Assembly: GCF_003946885.1 (NCBI RefSeq)
Contig: NZ_RWKQ01000006.1
Coordinates: 653 to 59,746 of the forward strand
Source: Specibacter cremeus
Lineage (GTDB): Bacteria; Actinomycetota; Actinomycetes; Actinomycetales; Micrococcaceae
Direction: 5' to 3'
DNA length: 59,094 bases
Shown: in pieces, positions 43,175-52,837 of the stretch
Numbering within the stretch: the first letter of the stretch is position 1
Layout: the number at the start of each line of letters is the position of its first letter
The notes under the pieces: generated by a model
Told to the model about the DNA's origin: nothing
The model's database searches: none
Seen by the model: the letters and a program-made list of their open reading frames with translations, nothing else
Made by a program: the position numbers and the translations under genes

Positions 43175-43314
43175 CAGTTTTCCTTCCGCAGGTAGGCGCG
43201 CAGGACGTGTTCGACGAGGGCGGACAGGCTGGTGCCCTCGTCGATGGCCCGGTGCTTGATGTCCCGGACCAGCTCGGCGGGCAGGTACACGTTGAACTGC
43301 GACTTCACGGTCAT
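43174..43314 (-). CDS. Small CopG-like ribbon-helix-helix protein
   Basis: 46 residues, starting [19 protein letters not shown] and ending AYLRKEN. The strand QFNVYLP and helices [15 protein letters not shown] and [13 protein letters not shown] are a complete RHH DNA-binding unit. It is shorter than usual gene-finding cutoffs. Its stop overlaps the VOC gene start. The palindrome ATGCTAGCAT just upstream is a likely binding site. It acts as a repressor or antitoxin-like partner; no toxin is adjacent. Confidence 0.8.
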   Translation of the reverse strand: MTVKSQFNVYLPAELVRDIKHRAIDEGTSLSALVEHVLRAYLRKEN

Positions 43315-43321
43315 GGCTAGA

Positions 43322-43331
43322 ATGCTAGCAT
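43322..43331. promoter_or_regulatory. Palindrome upstream of the RHH-VOC pair
   Basis: ATGCTAGCAT, a perfect 10-bp palindrome 8 bp before the RHH start codon, between divergent genes. Size and place suit RHH dimers. Confidence 0.45.
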
Positions 43332-43363
43332 AGTAGCCACGGAATCGGCGCTACCATGGGCCC

Positions 43364-43960
43364 ATGGTTGCGCAACTTCCCGAACTGCTGCTCCCGGATG
43401 CGCCCGCGTGGCGGGCATGGCTGGCGGCGAACCATGCCACGAGCGCCGGCGTGCGTCTGGTCCTGCACAAGAAGGGCGGCAACGTCACGCACCTCGACTA
43501 CGCCGCCGCGCTGGATGAGGCCCTGTGCTTCGGCTGGATCGACGGGGTCATTGGCCGGCGCGACGACGGCAGCTACGTGACGCGGTTCACGCCCCGCACG
43601 CGCACCAGCAAGTGGTCGCGGAACAACGTGACCAACATCGAGCGGCTGTCCGGGGCCGGGCGCCTGGAACCGGCCGGGCAGGCGGCCGTCGACGCGGCCA
43701 GGGCCGATGGGCGCTGGGAGGCGGCCTATGCGGCCCAGTCCGACGCCGAGCTGCCCGCGGACCTCGCCGCGGCCATCGCCGCCAACCCGGCGGCGCAGGC
43801 CATGTTCGACGTCCTGACGGCGGTGAACCGCTACGCGCTGATCTACCGCAGCGGATCGGTCAAATCGGCGAGCGTCCGCGCCGCGAAGATCGCCGGCTTC
43901 GTCGACATGCTGGCCCGCGGCGAGACCATCTACCCGCAGAAGCGCCGCCCCGCGCCGTGA
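43364..43960 (+). CDS. YdeI/OmpD-associated family protein, full length
   Basis: 198 residues. LHKKGGNVTHLDYAAALDEA and LCFGWIDGVIGRRDDGSYVTRF, then TPRTRTSKWSRNNVTNIERL, are the family signature. The C-terminal helical part ends RGETIYPQKRRPAP. Members are linked to bacteriocin protection or are uncharacterised. A -10-like TACCAT ends 6 nt before the ATG, so it may be leaderless. A truncated paralogue lies at 53912. Confidence 0.85.
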   Translation: MVAQLPELLLPDAPAWRAWLAANHATSAGVRLVLHKKGGNVTHLDYAAALDEALCFGWIDGVIGRRDDGSYVTRFTPRTRTSKWSRNNVTNIERLSGAGRLEPAGQAAVDAARADGRWEAAYAAQSDAELPADLAAAIAANPAAQAMFDVLTAVNRYALIYRSGSVKSASVRAAKIAGFVDMLARGETIYPQKRRPAP

Positions 43961-44026
43961 CCCGCCTCCAGTCAACATGCAGGTTGCATGCAGGGAACCG
44001 GGAGTCGCCGGGTGCATGATGGACCG

Positions 44027-44875
44027 GTGAATCTTCGTCTCTCGCTTTCCGACCCGGCCCTGCCGCCCCGGGCGCGCCGCCGGCTGTACCTGTGGTCCCT
44101 GATCCTCGTGGTCGTCGGCGCCGCCCTGTTCCTCACCGACGTGGTCGCCGTGCGGTCCGGCACGGGCCTGGCCGCCTGGGACCAGCCCGTGCATGACTGG
44201 TTCGTGGGCGTCCGCTCGGGCCCGGCCACGCCCCTGTGGATCGCCATCACCACGATCTCCTCACCCACCTACCTGACCGTCATCGGCATCGCCTTCGCCG
44301 TCGTCTGGGCGTGGCGGAGCCGGGAGCTGTGGCGCCCGGGCCTGCTGATGGCGGCCATGGTCGTCACGGTCGGTGTCTCCTACGTCATCAAGCACGCCAT
44401 CGCCCGTCCCCGCCCGGACGCCGCCTTCTTCATGATGGGCCCCGACGACTCGCTGTCCTTCCCGTCCGGGCACACTCTCGGCGCCGCCGTGTTCCTGCTC
44501 GTGCTGGCGTACCTCATGCTCTCGCGCCACAGTACGGCGGTGCGCCGGGCAACCCTGGTGATCGCCGTCGTCGTGCTTGTCCCCGCGGTGGCGGCGAGCC
44601 GGCTCTACCTGGGCTACCACTGGCTGACGGATGTCACCGGGTCCGTGGTCCTGGCCATCGCCCTGTTGGGCGTCATGATGGCGGTGGACACGTGGCGGCC
44701 GCTTCAAAAATGGTCCAGCGGGCCAGATGCCATGACAGGACGGCACGTCCAGCAGGTGGCGGCGGAAGCGCCGACGCACTCCGGTGAACCAGTCGCGCCG
44801 CCGTGGCACGAGTCGCCGCGGGCAGCAGGTCGCTCCGTGACGCCAGGGCCAGATAACGGCACAGGATCCCCGTGA
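44027..44875 (+). CDS. PAP2 family phosphatase
   Basis: 282 residues from the GTG at 44027, which lies 6 nt after a -10-like CATGAT; an ATG at 43988 is an alternative. Integral membrane PAP2 fold. Motif KHAIARPRPD (C1), PSGHT (C2), and SRLYLGYHWLTDVTGS (C3) with catalytic histidines. It dephosphorylates lipid phosphates such as undecaprenyl or phosphatidyl-glycerol phosphate. The last 60 or so residues after VDTWRPLQKW are not family-like and are antisense to the GH76 gene. Confidence 0.9.
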   Translation: MNLRLSLSDPALPPRARRRLYLWSLILVVVGAALFLTDVVAVRSGTGLAAWDQPVHDWFVGVRSGPATPLWIAITTISSPTYLTVIGIAFAVVWAWRSRELWRPGLLMAAMVVTVGVSYVIKHAIARPRPDAAFFMMGPDDSLSFPSGHTLGAAVFLLVLAYLMLSRHSTAVRRATLVIAVVVLVPAVAASRLYLGYHWLTDVTGSVVLAIALLGVMMAVDTWRPLQKWSSGPDAMTGRHVQQVAAEAPTHSGEPVAPPWHESPRAAGRSVTPGPDNGTGSP

Positions 44876-45716
44876 ACAGGTTGCCGTCGCCGCCCTCGTG
44901 GAGCACCAGCGGCCGCGTGCCGTCGGCGCGCGTCAGGTGATGGTCGACGGCGGCGATCACCGCCGACGCGTCGGTCACCATCTGCGGGTGGCCCAGGGCC
45001 AGTAGTGCGGCGACCGCGGGGCCCTGGTTGTACGTGTAGAGCGGGCGTTCGACGGCGTGGTCGGCCGGGTGGATGCCGTCCAGGTACAGGCCGGTCACGG
45101 GGTCGCGCAGCGTGGTCCCCAGCCAGTTCAGGAGCGCCGCGGCCCGGGCCGGCTCCCCGGTGCGGGCGAAGAACAGCGCGGCCGGGCCGTTCACGGGCGT
45201 GTTCTTGTAGTCCCGTTTCCGCGACCAGTACAGGCCCCCGCCCAGGACGTCGTCGTGGGCGGCCAGCAATTGGCGGCGCAGCGTCGCCACGGCCCGTACC
45301 GCCGGGCGGTGCGGGTGGCCCGTGGCGGCCAGGCTGAACAGGTTCAGCCGGTCCGCGGCCAGCGCCAGCCAGGCCATGTCGTCGAAATACGCGTTGCGGA
45401 GGGTGCCGAGGTTGCGCAGCCGGATGCCGCGCAGCAACGCGCCCGCCCGGGCCAGTTCCGGTTCCCAGTGACCGCCGTCCCGGAGTTTGCGACCTCCGGC
45501 GTCGAGGACCGCATCCAGGTAGTGCGCCTGCCACCAGTAGTGCCAGGGCGTCCGCGGGCTGGGGGCCGGGCGTTCCGCGGCGCCCAGCCACGTGGCCGGA
45601 AGCCCCAGGATGCGGTGGCCGAACCGGGCGTGGACGTCGGCGCCGGCCCGGTCGGCTGCATCCGCCCACGCCGCCGCCCCGGCCGCCGCCGAAGAGCCAT
45701 CCGGGTCGCGTGCCAT
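44673..45716 (-). CDS. Glycoside hydrolase family 76 protein
   Basis: 347 residues from the ATG at 45716. Alpha/alpha-barrel with the GH76 landmarks: AYFDDMAWLALAADRL (the catalytic Asp pair), YWSRKRDYKNTPVNGPAALF and LYTYNQGPAVAALLALG. The family contains alpha-1,6-mannanases and transglycosidases. No signal peptide, so it is probably intracellular. Its 3' end overlaps the convergent PAP2 gene by 203 bp. Confidence 0.87.
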   Translation of the reverse strand: MARDPDGSSAAAGAAAWADAADRAGADVHARFGHRILGLPATWLGAAERPAPSPRTPWHYWWQAHYLDAVLDAGGRKLRDGGHWEPELARAGALLRGIRLRNLGTLRNAYFDDMAWLALAADRLNLFSLAATGHPHRPAVRAVATLRRQLLAAHDDVLGGGLYWSRKRDYKNTPVNGPAALFFARTGEPARAAALLNWLGTTLRDPVTGLYLDGIHPADHAVERPLYTYNQGPAVAALLALGHPQMVTDASAVIAAVDHHLTRADGTRPLVLHEGGDGNLFTGILCRYLALASRSDLLPAATRATAARLVHRSASALPPPPAGRAVLSWHLARWTIFEAAATCPPPS

Positions 45717-45752
45717 GCGCCCAGCGTAGTGCCCGGCCACCCGCGGAACCAC

Positions 45753-45765
45753 GGAACGTGACGTT
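45753..45765. promoter_or_regulatory. Palindrome upstream of the second SDR-ACAD pair
   Basis: GAACGTGACGTTC, a perfect 6-1-6 palindrome 118 bp before the SDR start. It suits a TetR-like operator. No regulator gene is adjacent. Confidence 0.4.
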
Positions 45766-45883
45766 CAGTTAGCCAGCATTAACACGCCCCGGACGTGATC
45801 CATGGCATAGTGGTGCCCGGAAATCGTCGTGCTGCCCGAACGGCACACACCGGGTGCCGCGGCGCCCTCAATGAGGAGGACAC

Positions 45884-46675
45884 ATGGAGCTTGCCAACAC
45901 CGCCACCGTCGCGCTCATCACCGGCGGGGCCTCCGGCCTGGGCGCCGCGACGGCGCGCCGCCTGCATGCGGCCGGTGCCGCCGTCGTTCTCGTCGACCTG
46001 CCGCAATCCCCTGCGGGAGAACTTGCCGGGGAGCTGGCCGGGGAACTGGGGGAGCGCGCCGTGTTCGCGCCCGCCGACGTCACGAACGAGGACCAGGTCC
46101 GCGCCGCCGTCGCGGCCGCCGCAGACCTGGGAACCCTGCGCATCGTCGTCAACTGCGCCGGCGTCGCCACGCCCGGCAAGGTGATCGGCCGCGACGGCGT
46201 GCTGCCCCTGGACGCGTTCAACAAGGTCATCCAGATCAACCTGGTCGGCACGTTCAACGTGGTCCGGCTGGCCGCCGAGGCCATGGCCGCCGCCGAGCCG
46301 CTCGCCGGCGAATTCGGCCCGGAGCGCGGTGTCATCGTGAACACGGCGTCGGTGGCGGCGTTCGACGGGCAGATCGGCCAGCCCGCCTACGCCGCCTCCA
46401 AGGGCGCCGTCGCGGCCATGACGCTGCCGCTGGCGCGCGAGTTCGCCCGCTCGCTGATCCGTGTCGTCACCATCGCCCCCGGCATCTTCGAGACGCCCAT
46501 GATGGCCGGCCTGCCGCAGGCCGCGCAGGATTCGCTCGGCGCCCAGGTGCCGCACCCGTCGCGGCTGGGCAAGCCGGCCGAATACGCGGCGCTGGTGGAG
46601 CACATCGTGGCCAATGCCATGCTCAACGGCGAGACCATCCGCCTCGACGGCGCCATCCGCATGCAGCCCAAGTAG
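45884..46675 (+). CDS. SDR, 3-hydroxyacyl-CoA dehydrogenase (HSD10-like)
   Basis: 263 residues, GAGGAGG upstream. Cofactor motif [13 protein letters not shown], and the active site [20 protein letters not shown] plus Lys. That active-site segment is the hallmark of 3-hydroxy-2-methylbutyryl-CoA dehydrogenase/HSD17B10. It oxidises 3-hydroxyacyl-CoA in fatty acid or isoleucine breakdown. The acyl-CoA dehydrogenase gene begins 6 bp after its stop, giving two consecutive oxidation steps. Confidence 0.9.
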   Translation: MELANTATVALITGGASGLGAATARRLHAAGAAVVLVDLPQSPAGELAGELAGELGERAVFAPADVTNEDQVRAAVAAAADLGTLRIVVNCAGVATPGKVIGRDGVLPLDAFNKVIQINLVGTFNVVRLAAEAMAAAEPLAGEFGPERGVIVNTASVAAFDGQIGQPAYAASKGAVAAMTLPLAREFARSLIRVVTIAPGIFETPMMAGLPQAAQDSLGAQVPHPSRLGKPAEYAALVEHIVANAMLNGETIRLDGAIRMQPK

Positions 46676-46681
46676 GCCCTC

Positions 46682-47872
46682 GTGGCGAATCTTGAATCAC
46701 TGCCGCCGGCGGACTTCTACGACTACGAATCCCTGCTCAGCGGGCCGGAACGGGCCAAGCTGGCGCAGCTGCGCGAGTTCCTTGCCGCGGAGGTGCTCCC
46801 GCACGCCGTCCACTGGTGGAACGACGCCGAGTTCCCCGCCCACATCCTGCCGAAGCTGGCCGCCCTGGAGCTCTCCGCCCCGGACCGCGGCCGGTTCAGC
46901 CACCTGTTCTCCGGGCTGGTCGTGGCGGAGATGACCCGGGCCGACACGTCGCTGGCCACGTTCTTCCTGGTCCACCATGACCTGTTCGTCCAGGCGCTGC
47001 ACGACTTCGGCACGGCCGAGCAGAAGGCGCGGGTGCTGCCCGACGCGCTGGCGTTGCGCAGCACGGGCGCGTTCGCGTTGACCGAGCCGGAGCACGGCAG
47101 CGATGTTGCCGGCGGCATGGTCACCACGGCGCGGCGGGTGGAGGACGACGGCGGCGTCCACTGGGTGGTCAACGGTGCCAAGCGCTGGATCGGCAACGGC
47201 ACGTTCTGTGACCACATGCTGCTGTGGGCCCGGGACGCGGACACGAGGCAGGTCCGTGGTTTCATCCTGGACGCCACCCTGCCCGGGGTGACGCGGACGA
47301 AGATCGAGCACAAGATCGCGCTGCGCACCGTGCAGAACGCGCACATCGAACTGGACAACGTGCGCATCGCGGAGCGGGACAGGTTCGCCGGCATCGGCTC
47401 GTTCGGCGACACGAACAAGCTGCTGCTCGGCTCCCGCATCTCCGTGGCCTGGCAGGCCGTCGGCCAGCAGCTGGCCGCCTTCGACGTGGCCCGCGCCTAT
47501 GCGCTCGAGCGCCTGCAGTTCGGCCGGCCGCTGGCCCGCTTCCAGCTCATCCAGGGCCAGCTGGTGAAGATGCTGGGCAACGCCACGGCGTCGCTGGGCA
47601 TGATGGTGCGCATCGCCGGATTGCAGGATCGGGGCGGGGAGGCCGACGCCACCATGGGGCAGGTGGCGTTGGCCAAGGCGCACACCACCGCGGCCATGCG
47701 CGAGACCGTGGCCCTGGGCCGGTCCATCCTGGGCGGCAACGGCATCGTCACGGACTTTGCGATGGCGAAGATCTTCGCCGACGCCGAGGCCATCCTCACG
47801 TACGAGGGCTCACACGAGATCAACACGCTCATCGCCGGCCGCGCCATCACCGGCGTCTCGGCGATCGTCTGA
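46682..47872 (+). CDS. Acyl-CoA dehydrogenase (glutaryl-CoA dehydrogenase-like)
   Basis: 396 residues from the GTG at 46682. FAD motif FALTEPEHGSDVAGG, GAKRWIGNGTF, and the catalytic Glu in TYEGSHEINTLIAGRAITG, which is the arrangement of the glutaryl-CoA dehydrogenase group. It oxidises short acyl-CoAs; a decarboxylating activity cannot be judged. It forms an operon with the HSD10-like SDR. A repeat array starts 5 bp after its stop. Confidence 0.88.
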   Translation: MANLESLPPADFYDYESLLSGPERAKLAQLREFLAAEVLPHAVHWWNDAEFPAHILPKLAALELSAPDRGRFSHLFSGLVVAEMTRADTSLATFFLVHHDLFVQALHDFGTAEQKARVLPDALALRSTGAFALTEPEHGSDVAGGMVTTARRVEDDGGVHWVVNGAKRWIGNGTFCDHMLLWARDADTRQVRGFILDATLPGVTRTKIEHKIALRTVQNAHIELDNVRIAERDRFAGIGSFGDTNKLLLGSRISVAWQAVGQQLAAFDVARAYALERLQFGRPLARFQLIQGQLVKMLGNATASLGMMVRIAGLQDRGGEADATMGQVALAKAHTTAAMRETVALGRSILGGNGIVTDFAMAKIFADAEAILTYEGSHEINTLIAGRAITGVSAIV

Positions 47873-47876
47873 TGTC

Positions 47877-48006
47877 GGTGATTGAGCCTGTCGAAACTTG
47901 CGGTGGTCGAGCCTGTCGAGACCCGCGGTGGTCGAGCCTGTCGAGACCGTTGATTTCGACAGGCTCAATCACCGACGGGCTCAATCACCGACGGGCTCAG
48001 TCACCG
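47877..48006. repeat. Intergenic repeat array with perfect 20-bp hairpin arms
   Basis: GGTGATTGAGCCTGTCGAAA (47877-47896) and its exact complement (47954-47973) enclose two more forward units; partial inverted units follow. It lies between convergent genes, and its far end supplies the stop codon of the DUF1684 gene. Confidence 0.9.
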
Positions 48007-48818
48007 ACCCGCGGGTCGCGCTCGCCGGCCTCGACGGGCACGGTGACCGCATTGCCCGGCACCGGGGCCGGGCACGTGCCGAAGTCGGTGAACGCGCTCG
48101 GGTAGTTGATGGTCCGGTTGAAGTCGACGACGACGCTGCCGTCCGGGCGCGGCCGGGCCAGTTCCAGCTTGCGCCAGTGCGACGTGGTCACGTTGTTGGT
48201 CGGGTCGGAGAACGTCAGGATCAGGGAGCCCAGTGCACCCTCTTCGGCGGCGAGCCGGTGCGTCCCACCGCCCAGATCGAACACCACATCACCCACCAGC
48301 GTGGTCCGGCCGGGCACGCCTTGGTGGGCCGTGTCGATGGCCACCGTGCGCGGTTCCGGATAGCGCTCGAACCGGCCGGTGAGCACCAGCGCCGGGTCGT
48401 AGACGAACGTGGGCACCCCGGTGAAGCCCGTGAGCACGGGTGAGGCGCTGTCACGGGTGCGGATCAGGTACCGGTCCGCGCGCATGGCCAGCTCGACGAC
48501 GATCGAGCCATGCCGGACCCACATCAGCGATTCCTCGTCGGCCAGCGTCGCCGTCAGCGTTCCGGTTACCGCGGAACCATCGGCCACCAGCGTGAGTCCG
48601 TCGTGCGCGCCCGCGGTGAGCGTCGCCGTCGTGCCATCCGTACTCCACAGCCCGGGCACCAGGTCCAGGGGTGCGGGCGTTTCGGGCAGCCACTGGAACG
48701 ACGTCAGCGTCAGCCAGCCGTGGTCGGTGGCCAGTGCCGCGTCGCGGTTGGTCCGGAAACGGTTCCAACGCTGGGTTTGCGCGTCGGCGGTCGTGGCGGT
48801 GTCGGTGCGCCCTGTCAT
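47997..48818 (-). CDS. DUF1684 domain protein
   Basis: 273 residues from the ATG at 48818, behind AAGGAG. Beta-rich DUF1684 fold: HGWLTLTSFQWLPE near the start, FDLGGGTHRLAAEEGALGS and the conserved FNRTINYPSAF-TDFGTCP near the end. Function unknown. Its last codons (GERDPRVGD) and stop lie in the edge of the repeat array, so the natural C-terminus may have been replaced. Confidence 0.85.
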   Translation of the reverse strand: MTGRTDTATTADAQTQRWNRFRTNRDAALATDHGWLTLTSFQWLPETPAPLDLVPGLWSTDGTTATLTAGAHDGLTLVADGSAVTGTLTATLADEESLMWVRHGSIVVELAMRADRYLIRTRDSASPVLTGFTGVPTFVYDPALVLTGRFERYPEPRTVAIDTAHQGVPGRTTLVGDVVFDLGGGTHRLAAEEGALGSLILTFSDPTNNVTTSHWRKLELARPRPDGSVVVDFNRTINYPSAFTDFGTCPAPVPGNAVTVPVEAGERDPRVGD

Positions 48819-48944
48819 GATGCTCCTTACGGGACCGGACACCGTGCGGTGCCCTCCCGGTCGGCACAACGGGGTGCCGGGAACGGTTATTCCCCCGATT
48901 CCCCGGACGGGTCGTGCCCGCCGCCGTGGTGACAGAATGTGAGG

Positions 48945-49508
48945 GTGCCAGGCAACGAGAATCTGAACAAGGACATGGCCCGGTTTGGGCTCGGCAAGGC
49001 GACCCGGCTGGACGCGGACGCCGTGGAGCTCACGCTCGAACGTGACTATGCCGCGCCCCCGGAGGCCGTTTGGGCCATGCTGACCGAGCCGGAGAAGACG
49101 GTCATGTGGTGGGCGATGGTGCGGGGGATGCCCCGGACGGGGTCGTCGTTCGACCTCCGGTGGCTCAACGTGAAGGACCTCGGCACCGACCTGGACTGGT
49201 GGTACGGGCGCGTCATCGAGGCCGACGCCCCGCACGTGTGGGAGATCTCCAACGCCATGCACGGACGCATCCGCGCGGAGCTCACCCCCGTGCGGTTGCC
49301 CGAGGGCCCCGGCACGCACCTCGTGTTCCGCAACGTCATCTCGGTGCCCGAGGAGGTGGTGCTGCGCTCGCTGGCCGGCTGGCACGTGCATCTGGACCAC
49401 CTGCAGGAGGCGTTGGAGGGCAGGAGCGTCGACTGGCCGCACTGGTGGGAGGACTTCTACCCGAGCTGGGAGACCATCCACGCCGCCTACCTGGCCGACC
49501 GTGCCTGA
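48945..49508 (+). CDS. SRPBCC family protein upstream of ppc
   Basis: 187 residues from the GTG at 48945, which lies 6 nt after a CAGAAT -10-like element; a GTG at 48939 is also in frame. Polyketide-cyclase/START-like fold ([20 protein letters not shown]). The stop overlaps the ppc start by 8 bp, so it is translationally coupled to PEP carboxylase. Any functional link is unclear. Confidence 0.78.
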   Translation: MPGNENLNKDMARFGLGKATRLDADAVELTLERDYAAPPEAVWAMLTEPEKTVMWWAMVRGMPRTGSSFDLRWLNVKDLGTDLDWWYGRVIEADAPHVWEISNAMHGRIRAELTPVRLPEGPGTHLVFRNVISVPEEVVLRSLAGWHVHLDHLQEALEGRSVDWPHWWEDFYPSWETIHAAYLADRA

Positions 49509-52323
49509 GCGGGGCAGCCGGCCCGCGCCGCGCGCGGACGAGGAGACGTACCTGCGCCGCGACGTCCGGCGCGTCAGCACGCTACTGGGTGAGTCGCTGG
49601 TGCGCCAGTGCGGGCCCGGGCTGTTGGCCATGGTGGAACAGGTGCGCCTGCTGACGAAGGAATCCAAGGAGGCCGCCCGGGGGGAAAGCGGCACCGGCCC
49701 CTGGACCGCGTTCGACGTGGCCGAACAGGTACGCGAGGTGCTCGCCGAGCTGCCACTGGACCAGGCCACCGACCTGGTCCGGGCCTTCGCGTTCTACTTC
49801 CACCTGGCCAACGCCGCCGAACAGGTCCACCGGGTCCGCGGCCTGCGCAACCGCCGCGACGGGGGCGGCTGGCTGGCCCGGGCCGTGGCCGACATCGCCG
49901 AACACGCCGGCCCGGACGCGCTGCGTGACGTCGTGGAGCGGCTGGATGTGCGGCCCGTGTTCACGGCGCACCCGACCGAGGCGTCGCGCCGGTCCGTGCT
50001 GGACAAGCTGCGCACGCTCTGCGCGATCCTGGCCACGCCGACCCGGGAGGGGACCACCGCACGGACCCGGCAGGACCGGGCCATGGCGGAGATCATCGAC
50101 CAGATGTGGCAGACGGACGAGCTGCGCAAGGAACGGCCCCGCCCGCAGGACGAGGCCCGCAACGCCATCTACTACCTGCGCCACATCTTCACCGACGCGC
50201 TGCCCGACGTGCTGACCGAACTGGGCGAGCTGCTGGACCGGCACGGGGTGGCGCTGGCCGTGGACGCCGCGCCCGTGCATTTCGGCACGTGGATCGGCGG
50301 TGACCGCGAGGGCAATCCCAGTGTGACGCCCGAGGTGACCTGGGAGGTGATCAACCTGCAGCACCAGGCCGCCATCTCCCTGGCGTTGGCCCTGGTCGAC
50401 GAGCTGCTGTCCGTGCTGTCCAATTCGAGCACGCTGGCAGGCGCGGACCCGGCTCTGCGGGCGTCGATCGCCGCGGACCTGGCCCGGCTGCCCGGCATCG
50501 ATCCGCGCGTGCGCCGGCTCAACGCGACCGAGCCGTACCGGCTCAAGCTCACGTGCATCAAGGCCAAGTTGCTGAACACGCGCCGGCGGGCCGAGGCGGA
50601 CGGCTGGCACGAGCCCGGACGCGACTACGGCTCGGTCGGCGAATTCGTGGCCGACCTGGCCCTGCTCGAAGCCTCGCTGCGCCACAACAAGGCGGAACTG
50701 GCCGCGGACGGGGCCCTCGCCGCGGTGCGCCGTGCCATCGCCGCCTCCGGGCTGCACCTGGCGACCCTCGACATCCGCGACCATGCCGACCGGCACCATG
50801 CCGCCGTCGGACAACTTTACGACAGGCTCGGCGAGTTGGGGCGGCCCTACGCGGCGCTCGACCGGGACGAGCGGTTCGCCGTGCTGGCCGCCGAACTGGC
50901 CAGCCGCCGCCCGCTGTCCGGCCACCCGATCAGTCTCGACGGCGTCGCCGACGGCACCTATGACGTGTTCCGGGTGATCCGCCGGGCGCTGCGCACGTTC
51001 GGCCCCGGCGTCGTGGGCAGCTACATCATCTCCATGGCCCGGGGCGCCGACGACGTGCTGGCGGCGGCCGTGCTGGCCCGTGAGGCCGGCCTCGTCTCCC
51101 TGCACGGCGACAACCGTCACGCCAAGATCGGCTTCGTCCCGCAGCTGGAGACCGTGGCCGAGCTGCAATCGTCCGGGCGGATCATCGACGCGCTGCTCGC
51201 CGACCCGTCCTACCGCGAACTCGTCCGGCTGCGCGGGGACGTCCAGGAGGTGCTGCTCGGGTATTCCGGGTCGAACAAGGAATCCGGCGTCACGACGTCG
51301 CAGTGGGAGATCCACAAGGCGCAGCGCGCGCTGCGCGACGTGGCGCTCAAGCACGGCGTCCGGGTGCGGCTGTTCCACGGGCGCGGCGGGTCGGTGGGGC
51401 GCGGCGGGGGTCCCACGTACGATTCCATCCTGGCCCAGCCGAACGGCGTGCTCGAGGGCGCCATCAAGTTCACCGAGCAGGGCGAGGTCATCAGCGACAA
51501 ATACTCGCTGCCGGAATTGGCGCGCGAGAACCTGGAACTGTCGCTGGCGGCCGTCATGCAGGCGTCCGCGCTGCACCGGACGCCGCGCCACACCGAGGAC
51601 GACGTGGTCCGGTTCGGCGTGGTCATGGATGTCATCTCCGACGCCGCCCACACCGCCTACCGTGCCCTGGTGGACGACCCCGACCTGCCCGGCTACTTCC
51701 TGGCGTCCACGCCGGTGGAGCAGCTGGCCAGCCTGAACATCGGCTCGCACCCGGGCGGGCAGGTCGGTTTCGGCCCGGGGCTGCGGGACATGCGCACCAT
51801 CCCGTGGGTGTTCGGGTGGACGCAATCACGCCAGATCGTGCCCGGCTGGTTCGGTGTCGGGTCCGGGCTGCGCGCGGCCCGCGAGGACGGCCGGGAGCGG
51901 GAGATGCGCGAGATGATCGAGCACTGGCATTTCTTCAGTTCCCTGCTCTCCAACGTGGAGATGACACTGGCCAAGACGGACATGGACATCGCGGCCCACT
52001 ACGTCGGGACGCTGGTGCCGGCGCCGTTGCAGCACGTGTTCGCCACGATCCGGGCCGAGTTCGACGTCACCGTCGCCGAGGTGCGGCTGCTGACGGGGGA
52101 GACCCAGCTGCTGGACCGCCAGCCGCAGCTCAAGCGCTCCCTTGACGTGCGCGACCAGTACCTGGACCCGATCTCCTACCTGCAGGTGGAGTTGCTGCGC
52201 CGCATCCGCGCCGAAAGGTCGGCCGCCATCGCGGTGGGGGACGCGGAGGTGGATGAGCGGCTGCAGCGGGCCATGCTGATCACCATCAACGGCGTCGCGG
52301 CCGGCATGCGCAACACCGGGTAG
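49501..52323 (+). CDS. ppc: Phosphoenolpyruvate carboxylase
   Basis: 940 residues from the GTG at 49501. It carboxylates PEP to oxaloacetate, refilling the TCA cycle. Catalytic His in [12 protein letters not shown]; the second site [20 protein letters not shown], where many homologues have [33 protein letters not shown]; and the C-terminus [14 protein letters not shown]. Full length. It complements the glyoxylate shunt nearby by serving growth on sugars. Confidence 0.96.
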   Translation: MPERGSRPAPRADEETYLRRDVRRVSTLLGESLVRQCGPGLLAMVEQVRLLTKESKEAARGESGTGPWTAFDVAEQVREVLAELPLDQATDLVRAFAFYFHLANAAEQVHRVRGLRNRRDGGGWLARAVADIAEHAGPDALRDVVERLDVRPVFTAHPTEASRRSVLDKLRTLCAILATPTREGTTARTRQDRAMAEIIDQMWQTDELRKERPRPQDEARNAIYYLRHIFTDALPDVLTELGELLDRHGVALAVDAAPVHFGTWIGGDREGNPSVTPEVTWEVINLQHQAAISLALALVDELLSVLSNSSTLAGADPALRASIAADLARLPGIDPRVRRLNATEPYRLKLTCIKAKLLNTRRRAEADGWHEPGRDYGSVGEFVADLALLEASLRHNKAELAADGALAAVRRAIAASGLHLATLDIRDHADRHHAAVGQLYDRLGELGRPYAALDRDERFAVLAAELASRRPLSGHPISLDGVADGTYDVFRVIRRALRTFGPGVVGSYIISMARGADDVLAAAVLAREAGLVSLHGDNRHAKIGFVPQLETVAELQSSGRIIDALLADPSYRELVRLRGDVQEVLLGYSGSNKESGVTTSQWEIHKAQRALRDVALKHGVRVRLFHGRGGSVGRGGGPTYDSILAQPNGVLEGAIKFTEQGEVISDKYSLPELARENLELSLAAVMQASALHRTPRHTEDDVVRFGVVMDVISDAAHTAYRALVDDPDLPGYFLASTPVEQLASLNIGSHPGGQVGFGPGLRDMRTIPWVFGWTQSRQIVPGWFGVGSGLRAAREDGREREMREMIEHWHFFSSLLSNVEMTLAKTDMDIAAHYVGTLVPAPLQHVFATIRAEFDVTVAEVRLLTGETQLLDRQPQLKRSLDVRDQYLDPISYLQVELLRRIRAERSAAIAVGDAEVDERLQRAMLITINGVAAGMRNTG

Positions 52324-52343
52324 TCGCCGCCCCTGGCCGGTCC

Positions 52344-52501
52344 GGTGGTCGAGCCCGTCGAGGCCCGCGGGGCCCTCGCGCTCGTGGGCCCAGCGGTCGA
52401 GCTCGTCGGTCCGGTGGTCGAGCTCGTCGGTGGTCGAGCTTGTCGGTGGTCGAGCTTGTCGGTGGTCGAGCTTGTCGAGACCCGGGACATGCTCAATCAC
52501 C
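52344..52501. repeat. Intergenic repeat array with 16-nt slippage units
   Basis: Forward units GGTGGTCGAGC(C/T)(C/T)GTC. From 52413 to 52476 there are four tandem 16-nt truncated copies GGTGGTCGAGCTTGTC (the first with one change); the last continues to a full unit. A single inverted fragment GCTCAATCACC ends the array at 52501. Confidence 0.9.
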
Positions 52502-52521
52502 GGGCCACGTAAACTTGCCTG

Positions 52522-52827
52522 ATGCCGTCGTTCCGCGCCTCCCTCCAGATCACGGGCCTGCGCCCCGGGCACGCGCCGGAGGAGGTCATGGACACGGCCG
52601 TCGCCGTGGTCGGCTCCGCGCACGTCGTGGAGGCGAACCAGCTGGACATCGTGGCCGGGGTGCCGCGCATCACCGTGCGCTTCATGGTGGAGGCGAGCGA
52701 GTACGACGGCGAGAACGCCGCTGCGCGTGACGCCGCGGCCAACATGCGCCACGGTGTCGACCGCATCGCCACGACCGGTGCGCTGCGGGTGTTCCGCCGC
52801 TCGGCCGGCAAGTGGCTGCCGCTGTAG
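52522..52827 (+). CDS. Small conserved-looking protein of unknown function
   Basis: 101 residues. One compact alpha/beta domain (FRASLQITGLRPGHAPEEVM, VVEANQLDIVAGVPRITVRF, LRVFRRSAGKW). Not recognised. The codon pattern and composition suggest a real gene. A -10-like TAAACT (52510-52515) ends 6 nt before the ATG, so it is probably leaderless. It is convergent with the pseudouridine synthase across a 66-nt palindrome. Confidence 0.65.
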   Translation: MPSFRASLQITGLRPGHAPEEVMDTAVAVVGSAHVVEANQLDIVAGVPRITVRFMVEASEYDGENAAARDAAANMRHGVDRIATTGALRVFRRSAGKWLPL

Positions 52828-52837
52828 CCGCCCGCAG

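Noticed and set aside
47997-49769. 590-codon minus-strand frame as one protein
   Set aside because: The part upstream of 48818 is antisense to the SRPBCC and ppc genes. The ATG at 48818 has AAGGAG and begins the DUF1684 domain.
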